From NCBI GenBank assembly GCA_905197955.1, contig CAJKAR010000026.1, positions 1 to 64,000 on the forward strand: a stretch of DNA of 64,000 bases. Reading direction: 5' to 3'. Under the pieces are notes generated by a model. That model saw only the letters and a list, made by a program, of their open reading frames with translations. It ran no database searches and had not been told where the DNA came from. This document shows positions 8,030 through 17,676 of this stretch, in pieces (the first letter of the stretch is position 1; every line of letters starts with the position of its first letter). The stretch is from an uncultured Lentisphaeria bacterium. Its GTDB lineage: Bacteria; Verrucomicrobiota; Lentisphaeria; Victivallales; UBA1829. The translations under genes were made by a program, and so were the position numbers.

Positions 8030-10084
8030 ATGATGAAATTATTGTTGTCGTATTCAGCGTTGTCTGTCCTCCTGTTTCTGTCTGTTTTTCCGCTGAAAGG
8101 AGAGGTCATCCGAGAGAATCCCCGGACATCGGAAGTTTTAAAAATGATGGACCTGAAACGTCCCGGATTTGAAAAGGTTCGGAAAGCCCGTTCCCTTCGG
8201 GAAAAACAGGAGGCTTTGTTTGAGTATTTCAAAAAGCGGAAAATGCCCCGCCTGATTTCCGTTCCTCGAAATCTCGGGACAGCAGACCGTAAAATGGCGG
8301 ATGATGCATTGCAGCACAAGTTCCCCGGCCAAAGAGCTTATCCGCCACAATTCCGCGGAAAAGACCGGCTCGACTGGGACAGCAATCCAATGGGAGATCA
8401 GGAGTGGATCTGGCAGCTTCACCGTTTTTACTGGTGGGAATCTCTTGGCCGCGCATGGCTGGTCACCAGAGAAGAAAAATATGCACGGGAATGGGTGTTC
8501 GAACTGAACAGCTGGATTGATCACATGCATAAAAAGGAAAATTTTGAGAAACATCCCGGCTGGCGCCCTCTGGAGACAGGCACTCGTCTGACTCTCTTCC
8601 CGAAAATGGCGGAATATTTTCAAGAGGCCGCCGCCTTTGATTCCTATGCAATGATCAATCTGTTGTGGACAATGGGAAAGCACGTAGTATCGGTTGAAAA
8701 ACGGATGTCCGGCATGAACAATCACCGGATGCACGAATGGGATGGTCTGCTGACCTTTCTTCTCCAATATCCTGAATATCGGGGAAATGCAGAACGGACT
8801 CGTGCCATTTATGACGATATTGTCAAATCCCAGCGGATTCTAATGCTGCCGGATGGTGTCATTAATGAGTTCATTCCCAGTTATCACAATGGCAATGTCG
8901 CACAGTTTCTTGCATTCCGAAAGCGGGCGGAACGGTATGGATTCCCCTACCATTTTCCGGAAGATTATGATCGTATTATTCAAAATGGAGTTACAGCTGT
9001 AATGCTTTGGAGTCATCCGGATGGAAGTTGTCCGCAGTTCGGTGATGCCTGGCACAAAAATGCTGGTGTCGGTCAAAGTTTTGTGCAAAAATTCCTACGG
9101 GAATATAATCGTCCTGATTGGGAATATTTCGTTTCGCGTGGAAGAAAAGGGAAAGCTCCGACAAAAACCGTCCACGTACTTGAACCAAGCGGATATGCAA
9201 CCATGCGCAGCAACTGGAATAGTAACGCTCTTTTTCTGGTGGCAAAAAATTCCGCACCGAAAAAGGCTTTCGCCCATAATCAGTCTGATAATTTGAGTTT
9301 TGAGCTTTCTGCATTCGGTCAGGCTCTGATGGTTGATAGCGGCTGTTACAGCTACTTCGGCTCGCCGGAGTGGCGCGGCTGGTTCCGTCAGCCCTTTGCT
9401 CATCAGCTTGTAACACTGGACAACAAGCCGATCCAATCGCGTGGCCGGCAACTCTGGCACGGAGAATTTCCATCTCTGAAAGTGATTTCCATGCAGAATG
9501 ATCCTTACGATACCCTGACTCACAGACGTACATTTTTCCTGCTCGACAATCAGTATATTCTTATTCTCGACGAACTTTCCGGCAAGGGATCCGGTGAACT
9601 GCGCCAGCATTTCCAGTTCATGCCGGGAAAGGCCGTATTTGATTCCTTTAACCTTGTTGCCCGGACGCAGACTACCAAAGGAGCAAATCTGCTGGTCAAG
9701 ACTCTGAAAAGTGTACCGGAAATGAGTCTCGTGCAGGAAGAAGGATGGATTTCCCAGGAGTATATGAAGAAGGAGCCTCGTCCGGCCTTTGCTTTTGTCC
9801 AGCAGAAAAAAGCGGGACAAGACGTGGTATTCCTGACACTGATCGCTCCGCTGCCGGAAAAGCGGCAGATTTGGAGCGCAGAGCTCTCCTTTGAGAAAGC
9901 TGGCAAAGCCGTAAGGGAGTTGACTGATACGATCCATTTGCGTCTCAACAATCTTGAGGATTATACGCTGACCTTCTCCCATGAGAAAAAACGGGCGGCG
10001 CTGAATAAAAATTTCAAACCATTCAAAGAGAGTGACCAGCATCAGGCGTTCTATGTATTGGAGCGTCCCGATATATCCTGGTAA
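8030..10084 (+). CDS. Heparinase II/III-family polysaccharide lyase, secreted
   Basis: 684 residues with a signal peptide (first ~24 residues, LLLSYSALSVLLFLSVFPLKG). An N-terminal alpha/alpha-toroid region contains NHRMHEWDGLLTFL (around 237-250), the place where this family has Asn-His active-site residues. The beta-sheet part begins near 390 with AHNQSDNLSFELSAFGQALM and VDSGCYSYFG, both typical of the heparinase II/III domain. It would depolymerise a uronate-containing glycan outside or in the periplasm. It follows the pseudopilin by 30 bases and precedes the dehydrogenase by 24, so the genes are probably one transcript. It is a different protein from the broken lyase at 2115-5809. Two ATGs (8030, 8033) are possible starts. 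Confidence 0.85.
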   Translation: MMKLLLSYSALSVLLFLSVFPLKGEVIRENPRTSEVLKMMDLKRPGFEKVRKARSLREKQEALFEYFKKRKMPRLISVPRNLGTADRKMADDALQHKFPGQRAYPPQFRGKDRLDWDSNPMGDQEWIWQLHRFYWWESLGRAWLVTREEKYAREWVFELNSWIDHMHKKENFEKHPGWRPLETGTRLTLFPKMAEYFQEAAAFDSYAMINLLWTMGKHVVSVEKRMSGMNNHRMHEWDGLLTFLLQYPEYRGNAERTRAIYDDIVKSQRILMLPDGVINEFIPSYHNGNVAQFLAFRKRAERYGFPYHFPEDYDRIIQNGVTAVMLWSHPDGSCPQFGDAWHKNAGVGQSFVQKFLREYNRPDWEYFVSRGRKGKAPTKTVHVLEPSGYATMRSNWNSNALFLVAKNSAPKKAFAHNQSDNLSFELSAFGQALMVDSGCYSYFGSPEWRGWFRQPFAHQLVTLDNKPIQSRGRQLWHGEFPSLKVISMQNDPYDTLTHRRTFFLLDNQYILILDELSGKGSGELRQHFQFMPGKAVFDSFNLVARTQTTKGANLLVKTLKSVPEMSLVQEEGWISQEYMKKEPRPAFAFVQQKKAGQDVVFLTLIAPLPEKRQIWSAELSFEKAGKAVRELTDTIHLRLNNLEDYTLTFSHEKKRAALNKNFKPFKESDQHQAFYVLERPDISW

Positions 10085-10108
10085 CAAACAATATACCAAG
10101 AGGTGACA

Positions 10109-11071
10109 ATGAAACCGAAAAGCATTATATTGAACAATCTTCCCGATCGGGTTGCGATGGTATATACCCCATCCAGTCTTGCCCGGATTGCGAAATTGAC
10201 TGACCTGAATCCGACACCGGTCAGCGGAGAGGCGTTCCGTTCTATGGATGTTTCCGACGTGGAGTTTATTTTCACGACCTGGGGCATGGTGCCTCTGACA
10301 GATGAGGAGGTTCAGCGGATGCCGCGTCTTCGCGCCGTCTTCCATGCGGCTGGAGCCACGGATGGATTTGCTCGTCCATTTCTGCGAAATAATGTCGTTG
10401 TAGTCAGTGCCTGGCAGGCAAATGCAATTCCGGTTGCAGAATTTACATTCAGCCAGATTCTGCTGGGATTGAAAGGATTCTTTTACAATAATCGCATTCT
10501 GCGTGAAACTCGCAAGTTCTCTTTTGACGGAGCCGGTCCGGGGGCTTACGGGGAAGAAGTCGCGCTGCTCGGAGCTGGTGCGATTTCCTCCCGGGTACAG
10601 CATTTTCTAGAGAATTGTGATGTAAAAGTAACCGTTATGCCCTCACATCCGGAGCGCAGGACTGTTTCGCTGGATGAACTCTTCCGCCGGGCATTTGTCA
10701 TCAGCAATCACCTGCCGAATCGAGTGGACAATAAGAGAGTGATTACACAAGCTCACTTTGAGTCAATGCGACCGGGAGCGGTTTTCATCAATACTGGACG
10801 GGGGGCGCAGGTGGATGAAGAAGGCATGCTTGATGTCATGGGATCGCGTCCGGATCTGACTGCTATTATCGATGTGACAGAGCCTGAGCCGCCTTCTCCG
10901 GATTCACGGTTGTTCACACTCCCCAACGTCTATCTTTCCGGCCATATTGCAGGCTCCTGGAATGACGAAGTACACCGTATGGCGGATTTTGTCGTGGCCG
11001 AACTGGAGAGATTTCTGGCGGGAGAACCGTTGCTCTATCAGGTTCATGAATCAATGCTGATCTCAAGTTGA
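10109..11071 (+). CDS. D-2-hydroxyacid dehydrogenase family protein
   Basis: 320 residues, cytoplasmic. The NAD-binding domain shows LLGAGAISSRVQHFL (around 152-166) and the late motifs MRPGAVFINTGRGAQVDEEGML and LPNVYLSGHIAGS, where Arg, Glu and His of the catalytic set lie. The family reduces 2-keto acids with NAD(P)H. Beside two lyases it may act on an unsaturated-uronate-derived keto acid; that is inference, and members of this family are often only distantly related to named enzymes. I chose ATG 10109 over the GTG at 10103 because AGGTG sits at 10101-10105. Confidence 0.82.
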   Translation: MKPKSIILNNLPDRVAMVYTPSSLARIAKLTDLNPTPVSGEAFRSMDVSDVEFIFTTWGMVPLTDEEVQRMPRLRAVFHAAGATDGFARPFLRNNVVVVSAWQANAIPVAEFTFSQILLGLKGFFYNNRILRETRKFSFDGAGPGAYGEEVALLGAGAISSRVQHFLENCDVKVTVMPSHPERRTVSLDELFRRAFVISNHLPNRVDNKRVITQAHFESMRPGAVFINTGRGAQVDEEGMLDVMGSRPDLTAIIDVTEPEPPSPDSRLFTLPNVYLSGHIAGSWNDEVHRMADFVVAELERFLAGEPLLYQVHESMLISS

Positions 11072-11098
11072 GAATAAAAAAACAGGAGTTGGAATAAT

Positions 11099-11950
11099 AT
11101 GAAAAAGCATTTTTTGTCGAGTCTTGCCATGCTGTTATCCGTCCTAACAATGTGCGAAGCAGCGGAGTTCCGGAATTTTGGTGATATGACGTTATCCGGC
11201 GAGGGTGAGAAAAAATTCCAGATGAAAGAGGGGAGGATTGTTGCATTAAAGGAAGGAAAGCGTTATAAGCTGAGCTTTGAACTTATCAAAGCTCCGAAGG
11301 TCCGTAACGCACATATATCTGTTTACTGTTATCTCAGAGAGGCCGGGGATCCGTTAAAGAAGCCTAAGTTGTATTCGCTCGTCTCAAAAGTCGGTTCAGA
11401 TATTCCTGCAGATGGAAAGACATATTTATGTGAAACTGTTTTTTCCGTTCCAGCGACTCCGGGAGTCGCGGAGCAGGTGCGGATTGCGGCTTATAACTCC
11501 TACGCGCCGAAGGGGGCTGAAGTTGTGTTTCGAAATCTGAAAATCGAAGAACTCCCCGCCGATGTGGTCTGGATGGAAAATTTTGCCCCCAGGGAATTGT
11601 GGAACGCCATCGAAATTCCCGGCGGAGACGGAACAAAATTTCTCTATCGCAAGTTTCCTCTGGAAAATCTGAAGAAGGGAGCCACCTATCTGCTGAAGTT
11701 CGAATTGAGAAAAGACCAACCGTCCCGGCGAGCACATGTCAAAGTCTGGATTACCAACTCTGCAAACAAGATGGAGGCGCTGACCGGAGAGCTCGGCGAG
11801 GAACTTCCATGTGACAACATCTTCCATCCAGTGGAAGCTCAATTCCAGGTTCCGCAGCAATTCAGGAATCTGCAACTCTATCTCTACAACATCCACTCGA
11901 CCGGTACTCCGGTATTCCGAAACTTCCGAATCGAAGCAAAAACAAAATAA
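11099..11950 (+). CDS. Secreted protein with two carbohydrate-binding-like domains
   Basis: 283 residues with a signal peptide ending near AEA (residues 1-21). Two similar halves, about 25-155 and 160-283, each contain GKRYKLSFEL or GATYLLKFEL, then a stretch ending VVFRNLKIEEL or PVFRNFRIEAK. This is the pattern of CBM4/9-type jelly-roll carbohydrate-binding modules. No catalytic domain is present. It is the last gene of the plus-strand lyase operon, preceded by CAGGAG, and probably binds the same polysaccharide; that is inference. A hairpin terminator lies at 11970-12021. Confidence 0.65.
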   Translation: MKKHFLSSLAMLLSVLTMCEAAEFRNFGDMTLSGEGEKKFQMKEGRIVALKEGKRYKLSFELIKAPKVRNAHISVYCYLREAGDPLKKPKLYSLVSKVGSDIPADGKTYLCETVFSVPATPGVAEQVRIAAYNSYAPKGAEVVFRNLKIEELPADVVWMENFAPRELWNAIEIPGGDGTKFLYRKFPLENLKKGATYLLKFELRKDQPSRRAHVKVWITNSANKMEALTGELGEELPCDNIFHPVEAQFQVPQQFRNLQLYLYNIHSTGTPVFRNFRIEAKTK

Positions 11951-11960
11951 AATTATAATT

Positions 11961-12135
11961 ACAGTGTATACGGAATTTTGGACTAACCTTTCGGTTTCGT
12001 CAAAATTCCGTTTTTTATTTTCCCGCGGAAACAGGCTGTAAATTCCATCGCAGGACAGAATAGTCGGAGCATTTTTCAAAACAGGCAGAAAATCAGTTTT
12101 TCTGCTCTCGTCCGAGAATTACTGGATTATGAAAC
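11961..12135. repeat. IS-end repeat, copy 1
   Basis: This 175-bp block recurs, diverged, at 18888-19050 and 20632-20780. Shared landmarks are CAGTGTATAC (copies 1 and 3), GTCAAAATTCC, and TTTTTCAAAACAGGCAGAAAATCAG-like sequence. In copies 1 and 2 the end of an IS3-type transposase frame follows, so it is probably the terminal region of one insertion sequence. Confidence 0.6.
11970..12021 (+). terminator. Hairpin terminator inside the IS-end repeat
   Basis: ACGGAATTTTG (11970-11980) pairs with CAAAATTCCGT (12001-12011) and is followed by TTTTTATTTT. It is placed to end the plus-strand lyase operon. The same hairpin recurs in weaker form at 18892-18940 and 20638-20690. Confidence 0.6.
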
Positions 12136-12531
12136 ATTTGTAGCAGGCTTTTGTATCCCATTAAGCCCAAAACGGTCTTCATAATCATCTGGGGACAGAT
12201 TGTGCAGTTTGCGATGAGGACGCATGGAGTTGTAAAATTCAATGTAATTTGCCACCGCATTTTCTAACTCCTGCAGATCTTTATAATACGAGTGAGAAAT
12301 ATCTTCCCTCTTCAATACAGAAAAGAATGCCTCTGCGATCGCATTGTCATGTGGCGTTGCCGGATTGGAAAAAGACTGATGCACCCCGTGTTCCCGTAAA
12401 CAATTACGAAATGCATAAGCCGTATAGTTTTTCCCTTGATCGCTATAAAATGTTATTCCAGAAGGATTCCCCTCTGGCGGCAAATGCCTCTTAAATGTTG
12501 CCAACATAGAAGGTAAAGGTAGCCTGAGCAA
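12127..12531 (-). pseudogene. IS3-family transposase (OrfB), truncated
   Basis: 134 residues of the C-terminal DDE integrase core. ITFYSDQGKNYTAYAF contains the second Asp; HGVHQSFSNPATPHDNAIAEAFFSVLKRE contains the catalytic Glu; IEFYNSMRPHRKLHNLSPDDY is the usual IS3 C-terminus. A full OrfB has about 280 residues, so the N-terminal half with the first Asp, and OrfA, are missing. The sequence upstream (above 12531) is unrelated. This is an inactive remnant. Confidence 0.8.
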
Positions 12532-12635
12532 TCAGATAACCAGGATGTTCTATTTCAATCTCTACTGCGACTTGCTTTTCTTCTTTCGTTTTTCCAAATG
12601 GAAATGAGATCCTCGGATTTTGCCATTTCGGAAAT

Positions 12636-13014
12636 CTAACCAATGCCACCAAGAAAGAATCCAATAACAAAGTACAGACTATACTTTACCTTAAGTATGG
12701 ATATAGGGATCTTGAGTATATGTGCCACAAGATTTTCAACCTGCCGAACAACAAGATCAAAATCATCATTTGCAGCGAGTTTTTGAGCAAAGTACAGAAG
12801 AGGCAGAATTATCCGCGAGATCCTTTCAAATTCATGCAGAGTTTCTCCCCGATGAACATGATTTGGGATGTTCCCCTATCAAAATGTACGCCATTCCCCG
12901 AATGTTATTCTTCAGATCTTTTAATATAAAGTTGTCTGCCAAGGGAAGATGCGTATCATCCTGAACCACCCGGCTAACAGAGGAAGCCCCCCCTCTATCA
13001 GTTAACATGTTCAC
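12636..13014 (-). pseudogene. Decayed LacI-family regulator
   Basis: No intact frame, but two fragments resemble a LacI protein in order. At 13014-12850, SVSRVVQDDTHLPLADNF parallels the intact regulator at 5935 (TVSRALRDDCHLPLETIL). At about 12810-12640, another frame reads RIILPLLYFAQKLAAN and DFDLVVRQVENL, similar to that regulator's EIIQGLIQATRNNNIDLIVKNVNTL. The homology is judged by eye. It lies between the IS remnant and the stop of the glycosidase at 13086. Confidence 0.4.
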
Positions 13015-13085
13015 CGGGGAACGTCAATACCGATCACGGATTAGACGGTTTGAGCAAACGTTCCTGCACCAACTCTTCTGCAAGA

Positions 13086-16000
13086 TCACTTGATAACCGC
13101 TATCCCGAATGCAGATGCATTCCGAGAATTTTCCGCAGTTCCGAACAGCATGATCTGCGATTTTCGTTTTGCCTTATCTGGCCAGGGAGCATCAATTCCA
13201 AGATCGAAACCGAAAGCTGTTCCCGGTACAGGCGTTAGTCCAGTAAACTTCCACGGTAGAAAAAGAACTGTGGAATATTCTTTACCCAACGGCGTACTGC
13301 TGCAGACGATTCCCGTAGATGCCATTTTTCCCTTCGGAATCTGTGGAGACCAGACAATCGGTTTAATTCCCGGCTGAATCAGAAATTGAAATACTTGCTT
13401 CCCGTAGAGAGGGCGTCCAAATCCCGCATCCGCTTTACGGAAGTCGAAGAAGAGTTCCAGAACGGACCCTTGAACACCGGGAAAATCCGGATCCGGCTTT
13501 GCAACGGCATCACAGACTTTTACAGCAATAAAGATCCCCTTTCCATTATATCCGACACGAACTTCTCCAGAAAGTTCCGCCGGCCCCCCCCAGAACATCG
13601 GATCCTGCAAAGATACAAGTTTTGGCGGTGCACCGATCACGACCTGTTCCGCCCGGTCAAGCGGCAACCCTTTCAGTGACCGAAACTGATCCCATTCCGC
13701 AGAAAGATTATCCGGCAAACGTTCCACCTCCATACGCGGACGTTCCTTCAAAGAAACAGGGAAAACATAGGACACACTCCTGGAACGGATCTGGAAATTA
13801 ACGGTAAAATTCTCTTTCCCGGGACGGGAAGGAACCAGAAATTCCGCATTGGAACGTCCTTTTGACGGAATTTCCAGCGTAACGGTCTCAGGACGAACTC
13901 CCTTCTCTCCGGAAATCGTATAGACAGCACTCTGTTCCGATGGATTCTGGAGAGTCAGCGACACCCTGTGCATTCCATTCGCGCCAGGACCGGAAAGGAT
14001 CTTTTCCACCGGAGGAGGCGGAAAGGCAATGGACCCGTTCTTCCCAACATGAAGATAGACCGGTTCCTCATTCAAAACCAACTTATGGACATACTTTCCA
14101 TTTTCATTCCGAACGGATGAGCGGCTCCATGTAACATGACCGGTCTGATCGACGATTTCAAGCGTTGCCTGATTCGATTCCGCCAGATGGAAAGGCATCG
14201 GAAGCAGCGGCCAGACCACCGCAACTTTTCCGCCGTTCCTCTTTGGAAATACTGCTCCCCGCATGGTGAGAAGTTCCACCGGCTGAATTCCATGCAGAAG
14301 AGCGCTTTCCAGCTGCGTACTCAAAACCGCAAGAGCAAGCGTATACTGACTCGGGGTCCGGACGCCTTCCGGTGTGATGGAAATTACTGAAAAATCAGTT
14401 CCGCTGACCTTCCAGTTCTGTTTTTCGGAAGGCCACAGGGGCGACCACCCGAAGAAGACAAATGCCTCAGCTCCTTCCCGGAAATTCAGAACCGCATTGC
14501 GGATCATTCCGGTTCCCGCGGAACGTTCATCGTAAACGCGTCCCGGCCATGCAGTCCTGGAGACAAAACCGAGCGCCCGTTCCGCAACCTGCTTTTCCAC
14601 ATACTCCTTCGGAAGCATTTCATCAACCTTCTCACGCAGGACACACATATGACCCGTTTCGGAGTTGAAGTACCGGTTCTTTCCCCGCGCAGCGGATTTC
14701 GTTATCCGGAGCTTGGAAAGAAGAGCTTCGTCCGGATCCGGATTGGCATAGGTGTGCCAGGAAACTCCATCCATACCGTCGCTTCCTCCGGCGGCAAAGA
14801 CTTTCGGAACCCAGTTTTCAAAATCGGATGTCCCGCTGATTCCGAAGACGACATTCTCAGGATCGGCCTTCTTCAGTTCCGAACGGACCATTCTGGAAAG
14901 CTGCACATAATCTGCCGGACGGGAACTGTACCATGTGTTGCCGGCATTCGGTTCATTCTCAATTTCCCACAGGCGGACCTTGCCGCGGTAACGCATGGCC
15001 GCCGCACGGACAAATTTCGCCGCAAGATCCAGTTTCGGCATTCCTCCGGAAAAGCCCCAGGAATGTTTGGTCAGACGACTGTCGCCTTTCGCCCGCATCC
15101 AGTCCGTCAAGGGATCGCACTGAATACAGACAAACATTTTATGTCCCGAAAGCATCTCCCATTCCAGATTCGGATTCCAGTACCATTCCTCCGGCGGAAC
15201 AGAAGCGTCCAGCCCGAATACGGTTCCATTGCCTCGATCCTTAACCCACGCAGGGCCCTGAACATAGCCCCAGCGCAGATACTTGTGGGAAATATCAATC
15301 GGCAGGGCGTCCGGCCAGAATCCAAAATCAGCGCCGTTGACGTCGTGCAGTCCGAACTTTTCATCCCCCTTCCCCTCGTTTCTGCGCGGAGTGTAGAGAA
15401 AATGACGATCTTCTCCGGCATGCCCTTGCACTTTCATCGTGAGGTGGTAGACATCGGAGGCCAGTTTTTCCGGAAAACGGACTGGAACAAGGGATGAGCT
15501 TCCCCCATCCGCAGAGAGGTCCTGAGACCATTTCCACTTTTTTCCCCCTATCTCATTTTTAAGAGAAAATTCCACTCGGGTTTCCACCTTATCCCTGCCC
15601 GAATTGTAAAGTCCGATCATAGGGTAATCGCGATTGCCGGGACGATCGGAAATCACATAGCTGTCAAATCCGAACAATCGAACGAAATGTTGATTCGAAT
15701 GTCTGCGGAGCGTCACTTCCGCCCGGTAATCCTTTTCCCAGTCCACCTTCACGGTTCCCGCCGGATTCTCAAGAATGAGTTCATCAATCCCTGAAGTATA
15801 AAGTTTCATCCGTTCCGGTTTGAACGTTTCCGGCAGAGCGATTTCCGCCTGTTTTCCATCCAATACGACAACAGCCTTTCCGTTCCCCCATTCCAGACGC
15901 ACACTCTTCCATACGCCGGGAGGCAGCGGCGGCAGGGGCGCGCTTTTCACGCTGTTCCGTTTCGGCGCATTGTATTGGAGATAGAGTTTGCGCCCCGCAA

Positions 16001-16316
16001 ACGCCGGCTCGCTGAAAAATGAAAAAGCTTCTCCGTTTTTCCCTGTCAGAGAAAAAAACGTCTTGGATTCACGCCGCCGGTTTTCTCGAATCTGAAAAAT
16101 CGCAGAACCGGTACTTTCCTGGTTCATAGGAGAAACAACCGGATACTCAAAGCAGAGAGAGTCAAACGGAAGCGCCTTGCCTTTTGCGCCGTTCGCCGCA
16201 GGAGGGATCATCGGAATCCGCGGATTCCGTACATTTTCCGGATAAATTGCGAGATCGGCATTCAAAGCTCCACCTAGAAAGAGAAGAGCCGTTCCCATCA
16301 GAATGAATTGTTTCAT
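13086..16316 (-). CDS. Large secreted clan GH-A glycoside hydrolase with C-terminal CBM9-like domain
   Basis: 1,076 residues with a signal peptide (first 20). A beta-sandwich region of about 300 residues comes first. The TIM-barrel then shows LWEIENEPNAG (acid/base Glu near 453) and YFNSETGHMC (nucleophile Glu near 552), the strand-4/strand-7 glutamates of clan GH-A, closest in style to GH39/GH51-type enzymes. The last ~210 residues, from AEWDQFRSLKGLPL to the end, look like a CBM9-type module. It is the final gene of the operon that begins with the GntR regulator at 18797. Substrate is not evident. Confidence 0.78.
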   Translation of the reverse strand: MKQFILMGTALLFLGGALNADLAIYPENVRNPRIPMIPPAANGAKGKALPFDSLCFEYPVVSPMNQESTGSAIFQIRENRRRESKTFFSLTGKNGEAFSFFSEPAFAGRKLYLQYNAPKRNSVKSAPLPPLPPGVWKSVRLEWGNGKAVVVLDGKQAEIALPETFKPERMKLYTSGIDELILENPAGTVKVDWEKDYRAEVTLRRHSNQHFVRLFGFDSYVISDRPGNRDYPMIGLYNSGRDKVETRVEFSLKNEIGGKKWKWSQDLSADGGSSSLVPVRFPEKLASDVYHLTMKVQGHAGEDRHFLYTPRRNEGKGDEKFGLHDVNGADFGFWPDALPIDISHKYLRWGYVQGPAWVKDRGNGTVFGLDASVPPEEWYWNPNLEWEMLSGHKMFVCIQCDPLTDWMRAKGDSRLTKHSWGFSGGMPKLDLAAKFVRAAAMRYRGKVRLWEIENEPNAGNTWYSSRPADYVQLSRMVRSELKKADPENVVFGISGTSDFENWVPKVFAAGGSDGMDGVSWHTYANPDPDEALLSKLRITKSAARGKNRYFNSETGHMCVLREKVDEMLPKEYVEKQVAERALGFVSRTAWPGRVYDERSAGTGMIRNAVLNFREGAEAFVFFGWSPLWPSEKQNWKVSGTDFSVISITPEGVRTPSQYTLALAVLSTQLESALLHGIQPVELLTMRGAVFPKRNGGKVAVVWPLLPMPFHLAESNQATLEIVDQTGHVTWSRSSVRNENGKYVHKLVLNEEPVYLHVGKNGSIAFPPPPVEKILSGPGANGMHRVSLTLQNPSEQSAVYTISGEKGVRPETVTLEIPSKGRSNAEFLVPSRPGKENFTVNFQIRSRSVSYVFPVSLKERPRMEVERLPDNLSAEWDQFRSLKGLPLDRAEQVVIGAPPKLVSLQDPMFWGGPAELSGEVRVGYNGKGIFIAVKVCDAVAKPDPDFPGVQGSVLELFFDFRKADAGFGRPLYGKQVFQFLIQPGIKPIVWSPQIPKGKMASTGIVCSSTPLGKEYSTVLFLPWKFTGLTPVPGTAFGFDLGIDAPWPDKAKRKSQIMLFGTAENSRNASAFGIAVIK

Positions 16317-16339
16317 GATTACGATCGTCCTTTCCAGTT

Positions 16340-16954
16340 TTACTGCATATCAAGAATCAGGGTTGGGGCATATCCGGCATATTTTTCTGCGAACTCGGAG
16401 GTTCTCCAGATAATCGCACCCTGATCGTCCGTTTTCGACGGAGAGGATATCCGGAAACCGATAAAATCCGTTTTCCGCCCCTGTATTTTTTTCAGAGCCT
16501 CGGTAACGTCAAATTCAATTTTTTTGTCTGCCGGCAAAGAGTCTCCCTGATAAAGAATGCCAAGCGATGTTCCTGTGAAATCAGAAGTCTCGACTGCGCC
16601 GTTTGCTTGAGGCGCCGTATAGAAAAAGACTTCGAGTTTTGGAATCTTCTGATGTGCCGTTCCGTTGAAAAACAGACGAAGAACCGCCTTGCCAACCTTT
16701 TTCTTCCCGAATTCTTCCGGAAGCGGAAACTCAAAAATAGCATGATAATTTGTCTTCCATGCCCAGCCGGAATTCGCCACCATAGCAATATTGGCTTTTT
16801 TTGTTTCAATCACGGTGGATGACACGGTATCAATCAGCCCGTCCTTGTTGCGATCATAGATGACACCGTCTCCGGCAGGCGCGGTATTCAGAACAACTTT
16901 GTCTGCAAACAGGCAGAACGGCACGAGAAGAAGGCAGATACATGAACTTTTCAT
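16340..16954 (-). CDS. Secreted DNRLRE-like (CBM96-type) protein
   Basis: About 204 residues. MKSSCICLLLVPFCLFA is a signal peptide. The mature part has the order of DNRLRE domains: a DRNKDGLIDTV calcium-loop-like start, then FEFPLPEEFGKKKVGKAVLRLFF, FDVTEALKKIQGRK and GFRISSPS. These all-beta modules bind polysaccharides such as alginate or mannan in some proteins. I took the start at 16954 rather than 16966 because it makes an ATGA overlap with the stop of the pseudopilin gene, which suggests translational coupling, and removes the charged residues before the signal peptide. Confidence 0.7.
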   Translation of the reverse strand: MKSSCICLLLVPFCLFADKVVLNTAPAGDGVIYDRNKDGLIDTVSSTVIETKKANIAMVANSGWAWKTNYHAIFEFPLPEEFGKKKVGKAVLRLFFNGTAHQKIPKLEVFFYTAPQANGAVETSDFTGTSLGILYQGDSLPADKKIEFDVTEALKKIQGRKTDFIGFRISSPSKTDDQGAIIWRTSEFAEKYAGYAPTLILDMQ

Positions 16955-17676
16955 CGGAAACTCCATAATTTATAGGGTGAAGTAGTGCAGATAAAATCGT
17001 AAAGTGAACTGGAAACATGTCCGTCGAACCAGAGAACGTTAGTCCGGGTCCCCGTGTGCCTGGGAATCGGATTGATGTTCCGCCAGCCGGTATTTCCATA
17101 GACAACGACGCTGTTGTAATAGTTTGAGGTGGAAAGATAGGATTTTCTGTCGGCAGACCCGCTGTCAGCCCCCTGAACAAGCGTACTTGGCGATTTCTTG
17201 ATCTCCGACGTTTTAAGATTGTATTCGCCACCATCCCAGTTGAGAGGATCATTGTAATAGTTCATTCCATAGGTCGAAACAATGTCCGTATTGGCGCCTT
17301 CCACTGCGGCAAAACTGCCTTCCGCAGACGGACACCAGCCGATACTGGACTTGCCTAGTTTGAAAATTCTTCTTACATCATCGATACTCCTGGCACCACC
17401 GTAGAGATGGTGCAGGCGGACAACAAACGAAGTAAAGCGCAAATCGACTCCCCCCGGAATGAATACGGTCTCCCTCGGCTTGATGTAGTAGTCATTGAAA
17501 TCGCCAACATAGAGCAGAGAATAACTGCCGGCCTGCTTCAGGTTACCGGTACAGCTGATTCCTGCAGCCTTCTCCTTTGCACTGTTCAACGCCGGGAGCA
17601 GTAAAGCGGCCAGAATTGCAATTATAGCTATCACAACCAGCAGCTCTACTAATGTGAAAAAAACCATTTTTCTCAT
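16951..17676 (-). CDS. Pseudopilin-like protein (prepilin N-terminus, DGH C-terminus)
   Basis: 241 residues. MVFFTLVELLVVIAIIAILAALLLPALNSAKEKA is a prepilin cleavage/methylation motif with an unusually short leader, followed by SCTGNLKQAG, standard for the DUF1559-like family. The C-terminus has RHTGTRTNVLWFDGHVSS. It overlaps both neighbours by four bases (ATGA), the GntR gene before it and the DNRLRE gene after it, so all three are tightly coupled. Its exported role, perhaps as a surface or secretion pseudopilin that helps handle the polysaccharide, is inference. Confidence 0.85.
   Translation of the reverse strand: MRKMVFFTLVELLVVIAIIAILAALLLPALNSAKEKAAGISCTGNLKQAGSYSLLYVGDFNDYYIKPRETVFIPGGVDLRFTSFVVRLHHLYGGARSIDDVRRIFKLGKSSIGWCPSAEGSFAAVEGANTDIVSTYGMNYYNDPLNWDGGEYNLKTSEIKKSPSTLVQGADSGSADRKSYLSTSNYYNSVVVYGNTGWRNINPIPRHTGTRTNVLWFDGHVSSSLYDFICTTSPYKLWSFR

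Noticed and set aside
9095..10603. 502-codon minus-strand frame
   Set aside because: Antisense across the end of the lyase and the start of the dehydrogenase, both clearly real; no motif.
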